Shown here piece after piece: positions 9,420 to 19,014 of a stretch of DNA of 36,514 nt (position 1 is its first letter; each line of letters starts with the position of its first letter). A program made the position numbers and the translations under genes. Location: assembly GCA_003615045.1 (NCBI GenBank), contig ML014294.1, forward strand, positions 1-36,514, read 5' to 3'. The stretch comes from Caulochytrium protostelioides (lineage: Eukaryota > Chytridiomycota > Caulochytriomycetes > Caulochytriales > Caulochytriaceae). The notes under the pieces were generated by a model that ran no database searches, was not told the DNA's origin, and worked only from the letters and a program-made list of their open reading frames with translations.

Positions 9420-12400
9420 TCACGGCGCGAAGGGACGTGGCGTGGGTGGAGCGAACTCGAAGGACCGCCGCACCATGACCTCGCCCCAGCGGCCGTGGGC
9501 GAACTGCTGCCACGGCGGGAGCGGCGCGTCGCCGTGCTTGAGGTCGCGGTAGACCTGGCTGACCTCGGCCTGCGAGTGGAAACACTCGATCCAGAAACCC
9601 GGCAGCTCGCTGGACCCGCGGGCCGGGGCGACCTGCCACGTGGCATTGCTGGACATTGCCGTCACCCCGGATGCGGATGCCTCGCAGATCGGGTGGGCAG
9701 GGTCGACGTGGAAGTCGATAGCGAACGGCGACCGGATCCGCCGGTCGCGGCCGTCAAAGCCGCGGCGGAACAGGAGCAGACGCGCGCCGCGGACGAGCCG
9801 CGTGTCCGCGTTCGCGGCGCCCGGATCGGCGAGCGTCGTGCCGTTGCTCCAGACCCAGCGCGCCAGGTCGGCCGGGGTATGGTCCCAGCGCGACCGGACG
9901 GCGTCGGGCGCGCCGATCGCACAGATCCGCGACCCGGGCGTGCCCACGACCGTGCCCGTCACCGTGAGCGTGCACGGCGCCGTCGGATCCGACGTTCGTG
10001 GTGCCGTCGTCGCGACGGCGGCCCTGACCTGGATCAAGTCGACGGGCGATGCTACGGCGTGGCGGGCGTCCATCGGTAGCTGCGGCGGCGGGAGGCCCGG
10101 GAAGAGACACTCCGCCATGATGCGGCCGTCGACACGGCCCGCGACGGCATCGCCCTGGCCGCAGCGGCCGTGAGCGAGGTGGCGGACCCCGCGCTGCTGC
10201 ACATCGGCGAGCCAGCGGTCCGGCGTGGTGGTATGGAACGTGCCAATGCCCAGCGTGCTGGCGGCGGCCGTCGTCGTATTGGTCACGTCCCACAGCTCCT
10301 GGTAGAGCAGCCGCTGGGGCGTGTCCGCGCCGAAGGGGAACACGACGCAGGCGCGCAGGTACAGCGGCAGCACGACCACGAGCAGCACGCCGAGACCGAA
10401 GCGCGGCTGGATGTTGGCCCGTGCGAGCGCCGGGATGCCGTTCAAGGTGACGAGCAGCACGAGCACGGCAAATCCGACATCCAGCCCGACTTCCGGCAGG
10501 CCGTCAGCCAGCAGACTCGGCGCGGCAGTGCGCATCTCGCGCAGGACATCGAGCGTCAGCAGGCCAGGCAGCGCGGTGGTGCCGACCAGACGGATCCACC
10601 ACAGATGCGTCTGGTAGACGCGGATGCCGCTCGTCTGCCAGCTCGTCAGGTGCTCGTTGCCGACGTCGCGACGCCACCACCGGCGCACCGAGACGGCGAC
10701 GACTTGCTCGATGCCGAGCGCGATGCACGCGAACAGCGCCCAGTCGTAGAGGAAGTAGGGCGCGTGGAGACGGCGGTGCAGGGCCAGCACGAAGGCTCCG
10801 AGCAGGAAGGTGCACCACGTCGCCGTGAGGCCCATCGGCAGGTAGGCCATGAGGGTGGTCCGGGCCGTCTGGCCGAGCAGACCGCGCATGCGCCGCGTGC
10901 GGCGCCGCATTCGCCGGACGCGCAGGCTGCCGGGCCGCCGGGCCACGGGCTGCAGCGCGCCAGGCGCGAGCTGGGGGGGCAGTGGCGGTGTTGCGCGTTC
11001 GGGCAACCGGTGCTGCGGCGATTCCTGTTGCGGCGACTCCTGCTGCGGCGACTCCTGCTGTGGCGACGCGAGGGGTGACGTGGATGTCGAAAGGTGGGGC
11101 AAGATGAATGGCCCGTCGTTCCCGCCGTCGGTGCCGGCAGCGCCAGCGGCGAGTGACGCATGTGCGTCATCATGGCCGGCTTGAAGCTGCACGACCCCTT
11201 GCTGGATGCGCGACGAGGGCGACGGCAAAGGCGACGCGAGCGACGCCGGTGGCGGGGCTTCAGGGTCGGGGAGCGCCTTTCGGCGCCGTTCGACGCCATC
11301 AGGGCTGTCGACGTCAGGCTCATCCTCGGACGCTTGGTCCGCCGCGTCGTATGGACGCTCGTCGGCGGAGTCGATACTCATGCCGGTCACGTGACCACCC
11401 AGTTCCGCTTCGTCGAGACTGTCCGCATCCATGTCGTCCATGTCGCTGTCGCTGGCCTCGTCTTCGGAGGAGGACCACGACGCTTGGGCGTGGCGGGTGA
11501 ACGTCTCGGTATCCCCCGGGCCCGTGGCATGCAGCGCGTGGCGGCCCTGCAGTTCAGTGAGAGAGGTCGTGCCGTGGCTCGCCGGCAGCCAGGCGGCGTG
11601 GGGCCCGTCGGGCTGGATGGCGCTCGCGCTCACGGTCGACCGGTCGGCCGAAGCCGCCTGGGCCGTCAGGTGGGACGACACGGCCGTGGCCGTGCCGCGA
11701 GCCGCGGGCAGCGGGTCGTACACGTGGCCGCCCAGGGCACGGAGCCCGCGGGTCGCGCGCTTGCGCAGTCGCAGGGCGCGTGCGACGCGCGGCCAGAGGC
11801 CCAGCGCGATGTCGGCGAGCGCTACGACGAGCGCCGTGATCCAGGCGAGATTCAGTTCCGGGTGGCCGTAGGACGAGGCCGGGTTGAGGCGGGCCTTGAT
11901 GGCGGAGGCGCCGCTGACGCCACCCACGACGAGGGCGATCGTGAACGCGATCAGCACCAGCGCCTCGGCGACGGGCCGCACGTGCGTGAGGAACGCGCGG
12001 CGCCAGCCGAGGCGGACGCCTTCTTCGGTCCAGCGGAGGCTCGCGCCCAGCACGGCCAAGCCGAGCAGCAGCGCGACCCGGAACAGATACTCGGCGTTGG
12101 AGGAGACGATGGTCGCGATGCCGAGCCAGTCGTAGTAGAGGAACCGGGGCAAGGGCATCGTGTCGAACGGGTCGTCCATCGGGTCGCTGCGCGGCAGCTT
12201 GGCGAGCAGGTCCGTGTTGGCCACGCGGTCCACGAGGGCGACGAGGTTATCGCCCATGTGCTGGGCGCTGAGTGGGTCCGAGTGGGCCAGGTCGTCCTTC
12301 TCGGTGTGGTACAGATACCGGTAGGTATAGAAGGCGATGTCCACGCCTTGGAGCCGGCCCTGCGCCGCATAGGGGCGGTAGTCCGTGTCGCTGGGCACGA

Positions 12401-13500
12401 ACGCCATCAGCTCGTTGAAGAGCACCGAGGCATGCGGATACGGCGCCGACTTGCGGACGGCGCGCATCATGGCTCGCGAGTTGGTCCGAAACAGCAGACT
12501 CTTGGTGCCGCGGGGCGCGGCGCCCGTGCCCTCGAGGTTGATGAAGCCGTGGACCCGCTGGAACCAGGGATGCGCCACAAAGGCCTGCCCGCCGAGCAGC
12601 CCCATCTCCTCCCCGTTGTTCCACAGGAAGATCAGATCGGCGTCCTGCTGCGGCCGGTACAGCGCGGTTCGGACGAGCTCGAGCATGACGCCGACGGCGA
12701 TGCCGTCGTCGGTGACGCCGTGGCTCAAACTGGTCGAGTCGTAGTGGCAGCTGATGAGCAGGGCGGGGCGCTGCGCGACGATCGGATCGCCGGCAGCGCG
12801 CTGCGTCGTGGGCGCCTTGCCCTGGAGCTTGAGCAAGATGTTGTTGCTCTCGTAGTAGCCATTGAACGGCGCGAGCAGATTGACGGTATCGTTCGCGTCA
12901 ACGACGTAGTAGTCCGCGCCGCGGTTCGTCGTGCGTGCGATTTCGCCGAGCCGGCCGAGTCGCGCCATAATCTCGTGGCGCACCGCGCGATTGGCATCGC
13001 TGTTGTACATGTGCGGCTGCTGGGTGACGGCCGCGACGTGGGCCCATGCGGCGGCGCCGCTGAACCGGCCCGTGACGGTCGTTTCCTCGGCGGGGACGAC
13101 GCGCGGTGGCAGCGCGAGGTGCGTAGCCGTGAGCTGCGACAGGCCCACGAGCAGCGTGTAGACGAGCAGCGCGATCAGCAGCGTCCGCACCGCGCGGCCC
13201 CAGTCCTGGCCGCGGCTGACATGCTGTGCCACCCGCGCGAGAGTCCCGCAGACGTAGCCGCCCATCGTTGGCGGCAGCGGCAGCGGCAGCAGTGGCGGCG
13301 CGCGCGCTGAGCTGTCGCCGTGGCCGTGGCCGTGGAGCAGCAGGTCGTGGGCGCGGGACGGCCGCGGGGACACGAGCGACGACCGGCGCCGCGAGGCCGG
13401 CGAGCACGGCGAGAGCGAGCGGCGGACGGTGCCGCCGCTGCCGGAGCGCAGGCCGCTGAGGCCCCGGAGCGAGCCCGTGTCGCTGGCCGTGCCGCCGCGA

Positions 13501-13532
<32 letters not shown>

Positions 13533-14063
13533 CAGGGCGCCCGCGAGGCGCGCGTGGCGGCGGCGGCGACGGTCGCGGCGACGGTCGATCTGGTCGCGGC
13601 GCCGGCGCCGCGGGTCTTCGTACGTGAGCCACGTCGTGGCGCGCAGCCACGGCGTGCGCAGTCGCTGCGCCACGGCGCCGAGCCAGAACCGCGGCCCGGC
13701 CTGCTGGCCGCCGCCGCTCGCAGAATCAGGCGGCCGCCGACCGGTGTCCCTGTCGCGCGGCCCGAGCAGTCGGTCGGTTTCCGTGTCGCCCGCGCCGTGC
13801 AGATCGACGAGGTCCGGCACGTCCGTGTCCGACGCGAGGTTCGGGAACGGCAGGCCCGCGTCGCCGATGAGGCTCAGCTGCCGGTGCATCGTCCCGCCGC
13901 GCGCGAGGACGGCCACGGACGGCGACGACGCGCCGTCGCGATCACCCACCGGCGGCGGCGGCGGCGGCGAGCGCGACGGGCTCCGCACGGCGTCCAGGGC
14001 AGCTGCAGCAGCGCCGCCGGCGTCGGGCGCCGCAGCAGGAGCCGCGGCCGGGAAGGGATCCAT
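9420..14063 (-). CDS. PFF1: Vacuolar membrane protease, M28 metallopeptidase (Pff1-like)
   Basis: 1547 aa; yeast Pff1 is under 1000. It is a multi-pass vacuolar protein with a lumenal M28 zinc aminopeptidase-like domain. Order: a ~285-residue low-complexity N-terminus, TM1 (about 290-312, LLIALLVYTLLVGL), the M28 domain (about 320-630), a membrane bundle, a long acidic Ser/Asp linker, more TM helices, and a lumenal C-terminal domain ending FEFAPPTPRPFAP. Active-site elements are intact: H440 (CHYDS), D452/D453 (TDDG), E485/E486 (NNGEEMGLLGG), D559/D561 (SDTDY) and H586 (YHTEKD). The start is the first in-frame ATG; the frame is open to 14300 only from a GTG. Three or more exact 15-bp repeats (11020-11065) encode QQESP units in the linker. 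Extracellular or digestive substrates are unknown for this family. Confidence 0.94.
11011..11065. repeat. 15-bp tandem repeat coding QQESP in the protease linker
   Basis: Successive copies of a 15-mer containing GCGGCGACTCCTGCT lie in frame. They add SPQQE units to the cytosolic or lumenal linker, and the first and last copies carry substitutions. Confidence 0.85.
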
Positions 14064-14882
14064 CGCGCTCTCGTAAGCACCCACGTGGCAGCAGAGCACG
14101 TGGCAGCAGAGCACGTGGCAGCAGAGCACGTGGCTCCGCTCCCGCGGCAGCAGCGCGCACGCGGTCAAGGCGACGCGCAACACGGGCGTCACGCCGAGGA
14201 CGAACAGCGCGGCCAAGACACGGCTGGAATCACACGCGAGCAGAGATAAGGAGGTCGTCGACCACGGGCGATCCAGGAGACACCCTTCAATGTCGACCAC
14301 GGGCCATCCGAGGGGATCGCTATCACGAGGTCACCAGGACGAAGAGGAACTAGGGGATCTGTCATTCAATAAATAGAGAGCGAGAAAAGGACGCGGTGTC
14401 TGGACGCTACCGGTGCGGCCGTGTCGACACCACGCCACGGCCGATGCACGTGGCCCATCGGCGATTCCGACGCGAGTGACGTGTGTCGCTTGATGTCAGC
14501 GACGCCCACGTAGCCACGGGCACACCGCGATCAACGGAACCGCGGCGCGTGCCAGCCGCAGGACGATCGATCGGTCTGCTCCCCACCGCGGACTGCGAGG
14601 GGGCGCTCCCCTGCCCGTCGGCCCCGGGTTCCCTGGCCGGCACCCCCAACCGTCGTGGCTGCGCCACTGGACCCTCTTTGGGCATTGGGGCAGCGGCGGC
14701 GGCGGCCATCGGCGGCGACGGCGGCCATGGGCGGCGGCCTCCCCGAAGCGAGTGCGGCCATCCCATGGCCACCATACCGCGTGGCGCGGTCCCTCCCGAG
14801 CATTCAGAACGATCGATCGTTCAGGTCCCACCACAAGGCGCGCGGATCGCGGCCCTGCAGATCGAGTGTGGTCTCTCTGCGA
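14064..14882. other. Protease upstream region / ZIP 3' region
   Basis: No gene is seen. The left part is the presumed protease promoter. It holds an E-box array at 14082-14132, a direct repeat of GTCGACCACGGGC(G/C)ATCC at 14257-14274 and 14292-14309, a TATTTATT-like element on the minus strand (14368-14374), a CACGTG at 14447, GTCGACACCACG at 14423-14434, a GTGGCTGCGCCAC near-palindrome at 14655-14667, and GATCGATC palindromes at 14563 and 14807-14822. Confidence 0.6.
14082..14132 (-). promoter_or_regulatory. Four CACGTG boxes at exact 15-bp spacing before the protease start
   Basis: CACGTG occurs at 14082, 14097, 14112 and 14127 as a tandem 15-mer (CACGTGGCAGCAGAG, three full copies plus a fourth box). 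The first box ends 19 bases upstream of the protease ATG. CACGTG is the palindromic site of bHLH factors such as Cbf1 and Pho4 in fungi. A binding role is inferred from the regular repetition; the array could equally be in the 5' UTR. Confidence 0.6.
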
Positions 14883-17240
14883 TCAGTGCGGATGCGGATG
14901 CTTGCCCAGGCTCAAGAGCAGGGGCACGAGCATGCCGACGAGCATAACGGCGATCTGGCGGCGCGAGAGACGGCCGTGGCGGTGCCGGGGGCCGTGCGCC
15001 GGGTGAGGGCCGGCGCCGCGGCCGTGGCCCGGCGGGTAGGGCGGCGGCGCCGACGCCGACGGGAGCGGCCGCGGCACGAGCGCGCCGCGGCCGGCGCCGA
15101 GGGACGGGTCAGCGGCGTCGTACGCATCATAGGGCGCCGCGCCGCGCCGCCGCGCCGCGCCGTGGGACGCGTAGCCGTGCGGCGCGTAGCCGTGGGCGTG
15201 GGCAGCGTAGCGGTGGCTGTCGAGCGACCGCGACAGCGGCGCCGCTGCGTCCACGGGCGCCGACGCCGGCGTGCCGTCGCTCAGCCCGAGGCCAGGGCCG
15301 AGGCCCAGCGCGTACCCGTCCAAGCTCTTGGCGCCGGGCGCGCCAGACGCGTCGGCGGCGTCACCCGCGCCGGCGTCGGCGGCATCGATCGCGTCGATCT
15401 CGGGACTCGTCCGGCGCCCGACGCCGCCCGACGCCACCGACGCCGTCAGGGACCCGCTCGGGCGCAGCAGCGGCGAGCCCATGCCCGACGGCGCCACCGC
15501 GACGGACGCCATCTCCGCCGCCGCCGCGCCGCGCGCCGGTGCGGCCGCGCCGCCGGGGCGCGACGCGAACGACGCCGTCATCTCGGGCGCCGCTTCGTAG
15601 GCCAACGCGTTCAGTCGGCGGCCGCGCAGGAGCCGCGCCGCGGCGCTCTCGGGCGACGCCGCGCCGCCGTAGCCGGGCGCGTCGTCGCCGTCGCCCAGGG
15701 GCCCGCCCGGGTCCGCGCCGCCGCCGGTGTCGGTGTCGGTGTCCGTGTCGGCCGTGTCATCTGCCGGGTCGTCCGCCTCCTCGGGCAGCGGCTGCGAGAT
15801 CTCGCCGAGGATATGGACGGCGGCGACGTACAGGAACGTGCCGGCCGAGAACAGTAGCGCCACGCCGGTCCACCGCTGGACGGTCAGGTGGCGCAGCGGG
15901 TCCGGGACCCCGCCGGCCGCGGGCGCCGAGAGCCACAGCACCCCGTAGGTGGCCAGCGCGGCGACCGGCGCCGCCAGACTAAAGTACAGTACGTGCCGGC
16001 GCACCTGCGCGCGGGCACGGCCTTCGCCCAGCAGCACGCTCGCGAGCCCCAGCGCCGCCGGCGCTTTGTGCAGCAGCAGCGCGACAAACACGACCATCTG
16101 CAGCGACGGGCCTGCCGCCGCCGAGGCCGCCGAGGCCGACGCGGTCCCGCCCGCCGCGGCGTGCACCGATGACGCGGCGCCCAGCGCAATGCCGTCCGCG
16201 GCCGAGTGGATCACGAGCCCGATCGTCGTTGCGGGCGTGGCCGCGGCGGCCGGCTTGGCCGCGAACGCGCGCACGCCGTGCCGCGGCGGCGATGCTGCAG
16301 CGGCGGCGGCGGCAGCGGTGGCCGGATCGCGGGTCGTGTCGTGGACGGACTCCGCGCTCGGCGCCGCGAGGGAGGTCGCCGAGGTCGAGATGGCCATGCC
16401 GCGCGCGTGGCGGTGGGCGGCGGCGCCGTCGGGGGCGGCGGCTGGCGCGGCGGACGGGCGGGCGCCGCCGGTGGCCGGGTCGAACGCGGCGGCCGGCGCA
16501 TACGCATATGCGTGGCGGGGCTCGGCGCGCGCCGGGGGCGCGTCCTGCCCCGGATCGTGCGCGTGGCCGCCGCCGAGACTGTCGATGAGGAACATCATGA
16601 CAAAGCCCAGAATGAGCGTGGTGCCGATGTATCGCTTGACGTTGAACACGGCGTCGTGGTCGGTATGCGGGTGGTCGTGGCCAGCATGCGCGTCGTCGGC
16701 GTCGTCGTCGTCGTCGTCGTGGACATCGTCGTCGACTTCCGCCGCGTCGGCGCTCGCGGTCCGGTGGATGAGCGGCGCCACATGCTTGGCGTACAGACGA
16801 CGATCGGCGGCCGCGGCCGTCGTGGCCGGCACGGCAGCCGCCGCCGCTTTCGCGAGGACCCACGGCGTCCCGGCGTCGCCCGGCGTCGCGACGGAGGCCG
16901 GGTCGCGGCTGTCGACAAACGCGGGATGCTCGCGCTTGTCCAACGCCTGCCGCCGATGCCGATGCGCTGCGCCTGCCGCGGCGGCGGAGGCTGCGTTGGC
17001 CGCGGAGGGCGATGGCGCTGCGCGGTGCGCGAGGAGCGCCCGCTGCACGCCGTAGAGGGCATCGACGCCCTCGGGCAGAATGACAATGAGCGCGGTGCCA
17101 ATCAGCAGGCCGGCGCCGAAGGTGGAAATCAGGCGGAGCTTGCGAGGCGACAGCCGCATGATGAGCGGCGCGTTGCCGGCGAGGAACGAGCCCGACAGCA
17201 TCGCGAGGCACAGCAGTGCCAGCGTCGTGAAGGCGCCCAT
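14883..17240 (-). CDS. ZIP-family metal transporter, ZIP9/Atx2-like
   Basis: 785 aa. ZIP (SLC39) proteins move zinc or other divalent metals into the cytosol; the ZIP9/Atx2 branch sits in Golgi or other endomembranes, Atx2 being linked to manganese in yeast. TM1 is FTTLALLCLAMLSGSFLAG at 3-21, then TM2 and TM3 (LISTFGAGLLIGTALIVILP; LILGFVMMFLIDSL). The signature helix carries H345 and D349 in HSAADGIALGAA, and the next has H391-K392 in LLLHKAPAALGLASVLL. HKAPAALG rather than HEIPEE places it in the ZIP9 group. A His/Asp-rich loop (HAGHDHPHTDHD) precedes TM3. A ~240-residue Ala/Gly/Ser-rich insert near the C-terminus separates the last helix (VMLVGMLVPLLLSLG) and a HPHPH end. The start is the first ATG in frame; the frame opens further only from a GTG. 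Confidence 0.94.
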   Translation of the reverse strand: MGAFTTLALLCLAMLSGSFLAGNAPLIMRLSPRKLRLISTFGAGLLIGTALIVILPEGVDALYGVQRALLAHRAAPSPSAANAASAAAAGAAHRHRRQALDKREHPAFVDSRDPASVATPGDAGTPWVLAKAAAAAVPATTAAAADRRLYAKHVAPLIHRTASADAAEVDDDVHDDDDDDADDAHAGHDHPHTDHDAVFNVKRYIGTTLILGFVMMFLIDSLGGGHAHDPGQDAPPARAEPRHAYAYAPAAAFDPATGGARPSAAPAAAPDGAAAHRHARGMAISTSATSLAAPSAESVHDTTRDPATAAAAAAAASPPRHGVRAFAAKPAAAATPATTIGLVIHSAADGIALGAASSVHAAAGGTASASAASAAAGPSLQMVVFVALLLHKAPAALGLASVLLGEGRARAQVRRHVLYFSLAAPVAALATYGVLWLSAPAAGGVPDPLRHLTVQRWTGVALLFSAGTFLYVAAVHILGEISQPLPEEADDPADDTADTDTDTDTGGGADPGGPLGDGDDAPGYGGAASPESAAARLLRGRRLNALAYEAAPEMTASFASRPGGAAAPARGAAAAEMASVAVAPSGMGSPLLRPSGSLTASVASGGVGRRTSPEIDAIDAADAGAGDAADASGAPGAKSLDGYALGLGPGLGLSDGTPASAPVDAAAPLSRSLDSHRYAAHAHGYAPHGYASHGAARRRGAAPYDAYDAADPSLGAGRGALVPRPLPSASAPPPYPPGHGRGAGPHPAHGPRHRHGRLSRRQIAVMLVGMLVPLLLSLGKHPHPH

Positions 17241-18187
17241 GGTCGCGGCGAGGACACGGCGTCGCGTGCGCCCATGCACAGCAGGACCCGACGGCGTCGG
17301 CGACGGCGGGGTCGACCGTGGCTGAGGAGGATCCGGCGGATGCGGGGGGTCCGGCGTGCGTCAGATCGGTGCGCCAGGATGCGTTCGCAGTGCGTCGCCG
17401 CCACGTGCGTCGACACCACGTGCAACACCGCCAGCCCACGTGGACTTTATCAAGCACGCCCGTCCGCAGCGACGATGCGGTCCTCGCATTGGCCGCGCCT
17501 TCTAGACGTCGTGCTCGTTGATGTCGTGGGCGACGGTACTCGTGTCTGGGTGCCGACCCGTTCAATGCCGTCGCTTCCACCGATGCCGATGGCCGCGTCG
17601 ACGGGGTCGAGCCGGCCAAGCGTGCCGACCGCCCGCGGTCCCGCCGCGGGACGCCCACTGGGCGCTGCGCCACCCACGGTGTGATCGCCGTAAGCGGTCG
17701 ACAGCGCCGCGACGCTGTGGCGTGGTCACTGCGCCACACGCGTGGCTGCGCCACGGGGGCCCAACGGGCCGCGCTGAACCTCCGCACGCCGCGATGGCTC
17801 GCGGCGGGGCTTGGGGACCCGCGCGCGGCAATGCTCACTCGGCCCCTCGCCGTCCTGGTACGCCAGAAGAGCGGAGTATGAAATGACATCAAGCGCTTCA
17901 CGATGGCACCGCCGGCAGGCACGGCTTGACGGCTGCACGTGCCGCAGGACCACGTGAGTGGCGACGCTCCGCCCACCCACCATCACACCGCCGGCCCTCG
18001 CCATCGCTCCTGTGGCTCGGTCCCTGCTCCGACATCGCGTCGTCAGAGCCCCTCTCCCGCCCCTCGTTTGCGTGTCGCCAACGGCTGTCGACAGGCATCG
18101 TTTGCCACGCGCACCCGCATCCGCATCCGCGTTCCGCATTCGCTCCAGTGCGCTGGCGTTGCTCGCTTGAGGGCTTTGCTCGCTGCC
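17241..18187. promoter_or_regulatory. Divergent promoter region between ZIP and bL27m
   Basis: No gene is seen in this 947-bp spacer, which must serve both divergent genes. CACGTG boxes lie at 17402, 17417 and 17437 on the ZIP side and at 17936 and 17951 on the bL27m side. GTGGCTGCGCCAC is at 17742-17754, with half-matching CTGCGCCAC at 17665-17673 and 17729-17737. GTCGACACCACG at 17409-17420 also occurs in the protease upstream region. Confidence 0.55.
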
Positions 18188-18802
18188 ATGTTCGCGCTCC
18201 CGGCGGCCTCCGCGGGCCTCGCCTCGGCCACGCGCGCCGCTCCGCGCTTGTTCGCCGCTGCGGCGCTCGCCGCCGCCGCGCTCCCCATGGCGTCGCGGCA
18301 TCTCCAGGTCCGGTACGCGACCAAGAAGGCCGGCGGCACCGTCACGAACCACGGCGACGCCCAGCCGAAGTACCTCGGATTCAAGCACCTGCACGGTCAC
18401 GTCGTGCATGCCGGCAACATCATTCTGCGACAGCGCGGCACGCAGTGGCACCCGGGCGCCAATGTCGGCTGCGGCCGCGACTTCACGCTCTTCGCCAAGT
18501 GCAACGGCCGCGTCGTGCTCCACTTTGATCTCGCGACGCGCCGCCGCATGGTCTCCATCAACGACGGCAGCCTCGACCACGCCGACATGCCTTCCAAGAT
18601 CCGCGTCAAGCACGCCATCGCCGATCGCGTCGACATGGACCACTACCTGACGCTGTCCTCGAAAGCCCGACTCGAGTATGTCGAGACCATCATTGCGGGC
18701 ATCCTCGCCGAGGAAGCCACCGCCAAGCAGCAGCGCGCGGTTCAGCGCGTCCTCGAGCAGAAGCGGCCGGTCATGCAGCAGATCGATATCACGCTCTTGT
18801 AG
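18188..18802 (+). CDS. MRPL27: Mitochondrial large-subunit ribosomal protein bL27m
   Basis: 204 aa. bL27 lies at the peptidyl-transferase centre of the ribosome. The first ~40 residues ([32 protein letters not shown]) lack acids and form a plausible matrix presequence. The L27 core follows at about residues 42-110: [53 protein letters not shown]. These are the classic KKAGGS-like, IIVRQRGT and G-x-D-hTLFA elements. A ~95-residue C-terminal extension has no bacterial counterpart; fungal members (yeast Mrp7) also carry extensions. No intron is needed. The start is the first ATG after the upstream region; a second ATG at residue 34 could be an alternative. Its 3' end faces Rab3GAP. Confidence 0.93.
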   Translation: MFALPAASAGLASATRAAPRLFAAAALAAAALPMASRHLQVRYATKKAGGTVTNHGDAQPKYLGFKHLHGHVVHAGNIILRQRGTQWHPGANVGCGRDFTLFAKCNGRVVLHFDLATRRRMVSINDGSLDHADMPSKIRVKHAIADRVDMDHYLTLSSKARLEYVETIIAGILAEEATAKQQRAVQRVLEQKRPVMQQIDITLL

Positions 18803-19014
18803 CGTCGCTGGCGCTAGCACCAGCACCTATCTCGGGCCATCAGCCTGCTCACCGCCCTCTCATAGTCTCATCCACCTCTCTCTCCCCTCCCCCCTCGGCC
18901 CGTTTTCGTTTTGACTTTTGTATTTAATTTTGTTCCGTTGCGAGACCCCATGCATCACGCATGGCACGGTTCGCGCGTTTCCTTGTCCTAGGCGTTCGTC
19001 GTCATCGCGCAGCG
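18803..19014. terminator. Shared AT-rich 3' region of bL27m and Rab3GAP
   Basis: In this 212-bp convergent spacer the only T/A-rich patch (18901-18936, TTTTGTATTTAATTTTG) is likely to hold polyadenylation signals for both strands. No canonical AATAAA is present; AATTAAAT is seen on the minus strand. Confidence 0.45.

Noticed and set aside
11160-13310. 716-residue plus-strand frame
   Set aside because: Antisense of the M28 protease, whose zinc ligands and TM helices are all on the minus strand. High GC removes stops from the complementary frame.
14064-14300. N-terminal extension of the protease (CCHVLCCHVLCCHV)
   Set aside because: It requires a GTG start; the first ATG is at 14063 and the Cys/His repeat is just the translated 15-bp CACGTG array.
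15979-17976. 665-residue minus-strand frame overlapping ZIP
   Set aside because: Arg/Ala-rich out-of-frame reading of the ZIP gene, which has clear membrane helices and the HSAADG motif.
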